Shown here: one piece after another, positions 8,725 through 12,447 of the stretch | Numbering within the stretch: the first letter of the stretch is position 1 | How the letters are laid out: each line of letters begins with the position of its first letter | Assembly: GCA_019693395.1 (NCBI GenBank) | Contig: JAAMXP010005977.1 | Location: 1-12,447, forward strand | Length of the DNA: 12,447 nucleotides | Direction of reading: 5' to 3' | DNA from: Ettlia oleoabundans | Taxonomy: Eukaryota; Chlorophyta; Chlorophyceae; Chlamydomonadales | The notes under the pieces: model-generated | Database searches by the model: none | What the model saw: the letters and a program-made list of their open reading frames with translations, nothing else | What the model was told of the DNA's origin: nothing | Made by a program: the position numbers and the translations under genes

Positions 8725-10277
8725 CGTGCTACAAGGCCTTGCAATTCGAAGGATGATTAGATATCACAACGGCGTTACTAACGGCTCCCGGGCCTTAACA
8801 CACATGTGAAGAGAGAAACAATGGACCGCCATGTCAGCCGCCGGTATGGGGCCGATGCGGTGCAAGGCAGGGAAGCGCCCTGCAAGCTCCATGCCATCCA
8901 GGCTGACCTGAGCAGCGTGTTTCCCGGCCTGAAGTAGTCAATGGCCTCCCTGCTCACGTCATGCCCCTTGTTTCAGCAGCTGCAAGGGAGGTGCAGGGCA
9001 GGAGGCGACGAACAGCGGCAATGGGCATGGGGTGGCAGGCCTTCCTACCCCCCACCCCAGCCCCCAGTTTGGGAGGCAGGTAAGTGCAAGGGCACTTGTG
9101 CCTTTGCAAGCAACTACAGACACCACTTTGGCCTGCTCACCCACCTTGCAAACTCAAGGTGCATCTGCAAGGTGACGGGTGTCGTTCAACACCACAGCGA
9201 CCTATAAAGGTCAAACGCTGGCACACGTTTCTCATGGAGGTGGCGGCAAGAGGGCTCAGCTTTGGAACATGGCGGCGACGCTTTGCCTGGCGCCAGTGAG
9301 GAAGGCCCAGGAGACTGGGTAGCGGGACTGGATGAGGTGGATTGAATCAGGCAGACATAATAGACTATAATGCGGCCTGCCCGAATCCGGAAACTGCATC
9401 CTTCACACAGAGAAAACGCTTGATAGGTGGGAAACGGTGTGCAGAGCATCCACAGGGAACAGACTGAGCGGCGGCAGCCTCGTCCGCCGCCACTAGGAGG
9501 GCAGGGCCAAGCCTTTAACCTGCCCTTGCGAGTTGCCGGATGTAGCACCCGTGCACTGCAATCGCTACGAGGAGCATTGATGGGCGCAACCCTGAATCAA
9601 CTCGCTGCTCAAGGTCAACTGCATGTCAAACCTTGTCTTCTGCAATATGCCATGAAAGCAAGCAAGACACCGTCTACGGCATGCAGAAGTGTCCCGTCTT
9701 GCAATGCAACACACCAAGGCGGTACAAGTGGGCACCGTAGTGCCACATTGCATTGCCGCTAATCAAGCCAGCCGGCACTGGAAATGGTCCAGCAGTCGAG
9801 ATACGATCGCCCTTTGGGGCCTTGCGCTGATTGATCCGGCAACCTTGCGCGCGTGTTTGGCGTGCCACAGAGGCCCCTGCAACTCCTGGCCCAGACACAG
9901 CCTTTTCCTGCTGCATCAGCTTCAAGCGTCCCAGAGCTCCGTGCTCTGCATCGAGCAACCGCTCCCGCCGCCACATTGGTGATGACGGCACTGGAGGTCA
10001 CCTCGGTGGTGACTGAGCAGCCACTGACGCACTGAGGGCCGGCAAGCCAGTCTCCGATCAAGTGCACTGGAGACATGTTGCGGCTCAGAGGCCCTTGCGC
10101 CTTCTGGTTGCTCGGGGTGCGGAAGGGCGGCTTGCCTTGTTTGTGCATGAATAAACTGGGGCCTTGTATTGCAAGCCATCAAAGCCTGCCAGCTACACAT
10201 TGTCAAGGAACCACAAATGTCATTTTTTCGCGATCATTTTCCCTACGCCCCGTGCTGTCTTGCTGCTGTTGCTGCAG
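8725..10277. other. Region without a convincing gene; probably holds 5' exon(s) of the transporter
   Basis: It must contain the DUF4258 promoter and the first exon(s) of the transporter that continues at 10278. Two plus-strand candidates have good splice signals. One runs from ATG 8941 to a perfect donor (GCAG|GTAAGT, exon end 9079). The other is 9871-10008, a phase-0 exon ending in LVMTALEVTSV that would extend the first membrane helix of exon 10278. They are not phase-compatible with each other, and neither shows family resemblance. A third possible exon is about 9209-9296. I cannot choose. Confidence 0.4.
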
Positions 10278-11688
10278 GTGGCCGTGACCATCGGCTACAA
10301 CGCCATCTGCTCCGAGCTGTCCCGCCTCGCTGCAGCCTGGGGCGACAGCGTGCTGCTCAAGATCAACATCGCCTTCTACCTTCCCAGCGTGCCACTGCTG
10401 CTCCTCGGTACCCTATTGGATCAGCACATCGACAAAAGTTTTGGCTGGCAGCGCACCAACATGTTGCGCGTGACCGCAGGTGCCCACTGCTGGCTGGCCA
10501 ACCCCCCGACCCTGCATGCAACCCAGTCATCCACTGATGATGCCTGCCTCACAGTTCCAACCCCACTGCTGAACTCTTATCACTGGCGGTGCAGGCTTTG
10601 GCGGCTGCGCAGCAGTGCTGGCTGCCTTTCCCTTCCTCCAAGCCAGCCTGGCCCATCTACTGGCGTTGGTGGTGGCGCTGGGCGTGTTCAGCGCCACGGC
10701 AGCAGGCAGCAGCTACCAGCTGGCCACGCAGCAGGATGACGGCGGGAGCGCCACTGTGGCCGTGACATTGGGCTATGTGTCGTCAGCCCCGGTGGTGCTC
10801 CTGGCAGAGGCTGGCTGGCGTATCGGGCCCCTAGCTGCCTGGCCTGAGATGGTGGCGCTGTATGGAACTGTGGCTGCAATCAGCGCTTGTGCTTTGGCAG
10901 GAGCTGTCATGATTGTGCGGCGGCAGCAGCAGCAGCAGCAGGACAGCTGGGTGAGTGAGCCGTTGTTGCAACTGCCGCTGCAGCAGGCGTCAGACTGGGC
11001 AGACCAACATAAGCAGGCCTGGCTGGCAGAGGGAACAGCGGGGTCAGCCACACCGGCAGCAACAGCTGGCAGCCCATCTCTGCGCAACCCATTAGACGAT
11101 GAGGCCTCGGCGGATGTGGATGTGGATGTGGATGTGGATGTGGATGGTGGCAGCATTGCTGGCAATAACGGTGCATCGAATCGCACCCTGCTGGCCATGC
11201 TGTGGCCCGCTGCAGTTTCTTTGTTCTTGAATGTTGGTTGTAGCATGCTACTGTTCCCACTTTTCACCCATTTTCGCTCGTCTGGCGCACTGGGACACTG
11301 TTTGCTGCCAGTGGTGCTGTTCTGGAGTCGAGCCTTTGCCGATGTGGCGGGCAGGGTGCTGCCCAAACTACTGTGGGGTCCGCCGCCCAGTGCCACCATC
11401 GTGCTGTGCCTAGCTGTGCTGCGCATAGCCCTGCTGCCGCTGCCTATGCTGCGCATCGCTGGCCGCCTGCCGTCGGGGCTTCAAAGCGACTGGCTGCTGG
11501 TGGCATACGTGGGGCTGCAGTGGCTGGGCAGTGGCGCAGTCAGTGTGTGGTCTTTCCTGCTGGTGCCGCGCTTGGTGCCCAGCGACTTGGGTAATAAGGC
11601 AGCTTATTTCATGACGCTAGTTCTCAACACCTCTTGCCTGGTTGGCTTGCTCCTTGCAATTCCTGCTCAGTCCCTCACCGGCTCCTGA
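10278..11688 (+). CDS. Equilibrative nucleoside transporter-like (SLC29/ENT) membrane protein, 5' exon(s) not identified
   Basis: ENT proteins carry nucleosides or nucleobases across membranes, often coupled to protons in plants. Two exons, 10278-10479 and 10595-11688, join in phase 1 and give 431 residues to a TGA. The first begins near the end of helix 1 (VTIGYNAI, comparable to the family's Gly-x-Asn turn), followed by KINIAFYLPSVPLLLL as helix 2. Further helices include VLAAFPFLQASL, HLLALVVALGVFSATAAG, and GYVSSAPVVLLAEAG. A long hydrophilic loop follows, with six Gln and an Asp-Val repeat, as expected between helices 6 and 7. Then come AMLWPAAVSLFLNVGCSML, FWSRAFADVAGRVLP, which carries the ENT helix 8 Asp-x-x-Gly-Arg motif, LAVLRIALLPLPML, and a terminal helix NKAAYFMTLVLNTSCLVGLL. 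Length and the last helix fit an 11-helix ENT lacking only its N-terminus. Substrate and membrane are unknown. Another polytopic family cannot be fully excluded. Confidence 0.75.
11113..11145 (+). repeat. Hexanucleotide GATGTG repeat encoding Asp-Val
   Basis: Five perfect GATGTG units followed by GAT encode alternating Asp and Val inside the predicted central loop of the transporter. The unit length keeps the frame, so copy number can vary without breaking the gene. Confidence 0.9.
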
Positions 11689-12193
11689 AAAGCAAATTGT
11701 ATCCCTTTGCAGCGCATGGTCTGCTTGCATGTTTGCGCACTTGTCTATGCACAGTCTTCCATCAATAACAATTCCTTCCGCCGTCCGGTCCATTTGCATT
11801 CCTTGTCAGACTTTGCACTGTTCCATGCAACGCAATTCTTCATGCTTGCCTGTAGCTTACAACAACATCCCGCTATGTACCACCGGCTTGTGAACTTGCT
11901 CACTCACCCAGGATGACAGGACTAAATTGCAGAAGAGCGACCTGCCGCATGGCGTTCAACTGGGTATGGAAAGGGAATTTCGCAAAACCTTGCAAAACCT
12001 TGCAGGGCAGCGCATACATGATGAAAGGCAGCACGCGTACCACTGTGCTGTGCCGCCTTCTCATATTGAACAAAAGCGTTTTTCAGCATGCGTCATGAGG
12101 GAGGGGCCACATAGTAGGCGGCAACCATGCCGGGAACTGCAGCGAGAAGAGCCCAGGCATACAGCATGGGGGCCTGTGGCGCTGATGCGCGAC
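11689..12193. other. Intergenic region between convergent genes
   Basis: This 505-base region separates the transporter stop (plus) from the last recognised exon of the right-hand gene (minus). It contains a minus-strand TGTAA at 11857-11861, a possible poly(A) signal for the right-hand gene about 335 bases past its stop. A short hydrophobic minus-strand frame at 12093-12167 is discussed under findings. I see no other gene. Confidence 0.45.
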
Positions 12194-12396
12194 TCACACG
12201 TGGGTCACACCGGGCGGCTGGTACTGGTGGTCGTCCCCTGGGGCTCCTGACTGGCGGTGCTGTCCCGCTCCATAGGAGATGCCGCCGTCTGGCTGCTCCA
12301 CCACCGCACCAGGGATGGGCACGGTCTGGAACACGGCGTAGACTTCGGGGTGGGACACAGTCTGGCTGTCGCGGTCAATGGCCCAGCAGATGAACA
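12194..12396 (-). CDS. C-terminal exon of a gene running off the right edge; possibly choline-transporter-like
   Basis: On the minus strand a pyrimidine-rich stretch and TGCAG acceptor precede an exon at 12396 that stays open to a TGA at 12194. It begins with a hydrophobic segment, VFICWAIDRDS, followed by HPEVYAVFQTVPIPGAV and a polar Gly/Gln/Pro-rich tail of about 40 residues. A last membrane segment followed by an acidic or polar cytosolic tail resembles the end of choline-transporter-like (PF04515) proteins, but the match is short and uncertain. The phase requires one base from the previous exon, outside the window. The clean frame and acceptor support a real exon; the family name is a guess. 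Confidence 0.4.
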
Positions 12397-12430
12397 CTGC
12401 ACGCATGTACAGGTGGGTTGAGTTGGTGGG

Positions 12431-12444
12431 GTGTGTGTGTGTGT
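12431..12444. repeat. (GT)7 microsatellite
   Basis: Seven GT units on the plus strand lie just inside the right edge. On the minus strand they form a CA-rich stretch upstream of the acceptor at 12397, within the intron of the right-hand gene. Confidence 0.9.
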
Positions 12445-12447
12445 GGG

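Noticed and set aside
9186..9548. 120-residue minus-strand open frame
   Set aside because: It has no splice support or recognisable motif, and plus-strand exon candidates overlap it. It is not enough to call a gene.
9674..10148. Overlapping minus-strand frames of 94-129 residues
   Set aside because: Composition alone is suggestive, but no start context, domain or consistent splicing could be found, and a plus-strand exon candidate covers the same bases.
10773..11456. 227-residue minus-strand open frame
   Set aside because: It is the antisense of the transporter's large exon, rich in Ser and Pro from reversed Leu codons, with no family resemblance.
12061..12250. Plus-strand frame of 107 residues near the right edge
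   Set aside because: It is antisense to the better supported minus-strand exon and has no recognisable motif.

Overview
This window looks like nuclear DNA of a green alga, most likely a trebouxiophyte of the Chlorella type. The evidence is many short introns with very uniform ends (GTGAGN or GTGCNN donors, TGCAG acceptors), fairly GC-rich coding sequence, Gln, Ala and Asp repeat insertions, and proteins whose closest recognisable relatives are plant or algal. No tRNA, rRNA, transposon, CRISPR array or prokaryotic operon was seen. Gene models below were built by eye from splice signals, reading-frame phase and family motifs.

Layout from left to right. (1) 1-2071, minus strand: the 5' part of a secreted cysteine-rich protein gene. 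It starts with a clear signal peptide at 2071, has eight phase-compatible exons, and runs off the left edge. (2) 2655-5797, minus strand: an ALKBH8-type tRNA wobble-uridine modification enzyme with RRM, AlkB-type oxygenase and Trm9-type methyltransferase in one six-exon gene. It carries an in-frame TGA in the RRM and Glu in place of the iron-binding Asp. (3) 5798-6150: a short divergent promoter region. (4) 6151-7571, plus strand: a complete five-exon GRAM/WBP2-like protein of 223 residues. (5) 8048-8724, minus strand: a two-exon DUF4258 protein with a transit-peptide-like N-terminus. (6) 8725-10277: no convincing gene, although it should hold the missing 5' exon(s) of the next gene. (7) 10278-11688, plus strand: most of an equilibrative nucleoside transporter-like membrane protein. 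(8) 12194-12396, minus strand: the last exon of a gene that runs off the right edge, possibly a choline-transporter-like protein.

The genes do not form a pathway; this is ordinary mixed-function nuclear gene order. ALKBH8 acts on tRNA anticodons, the WBP2-like protein is probably peripheral to membranes, the DUF4258 protein may be plastid-directed, and the transporter is an integral membrane protein. The points most worth a second look are the TGA codon and HxE motif in ALKBH8, its three-domain fusion, and the intron-split DUF4258 gene of bacterial type.
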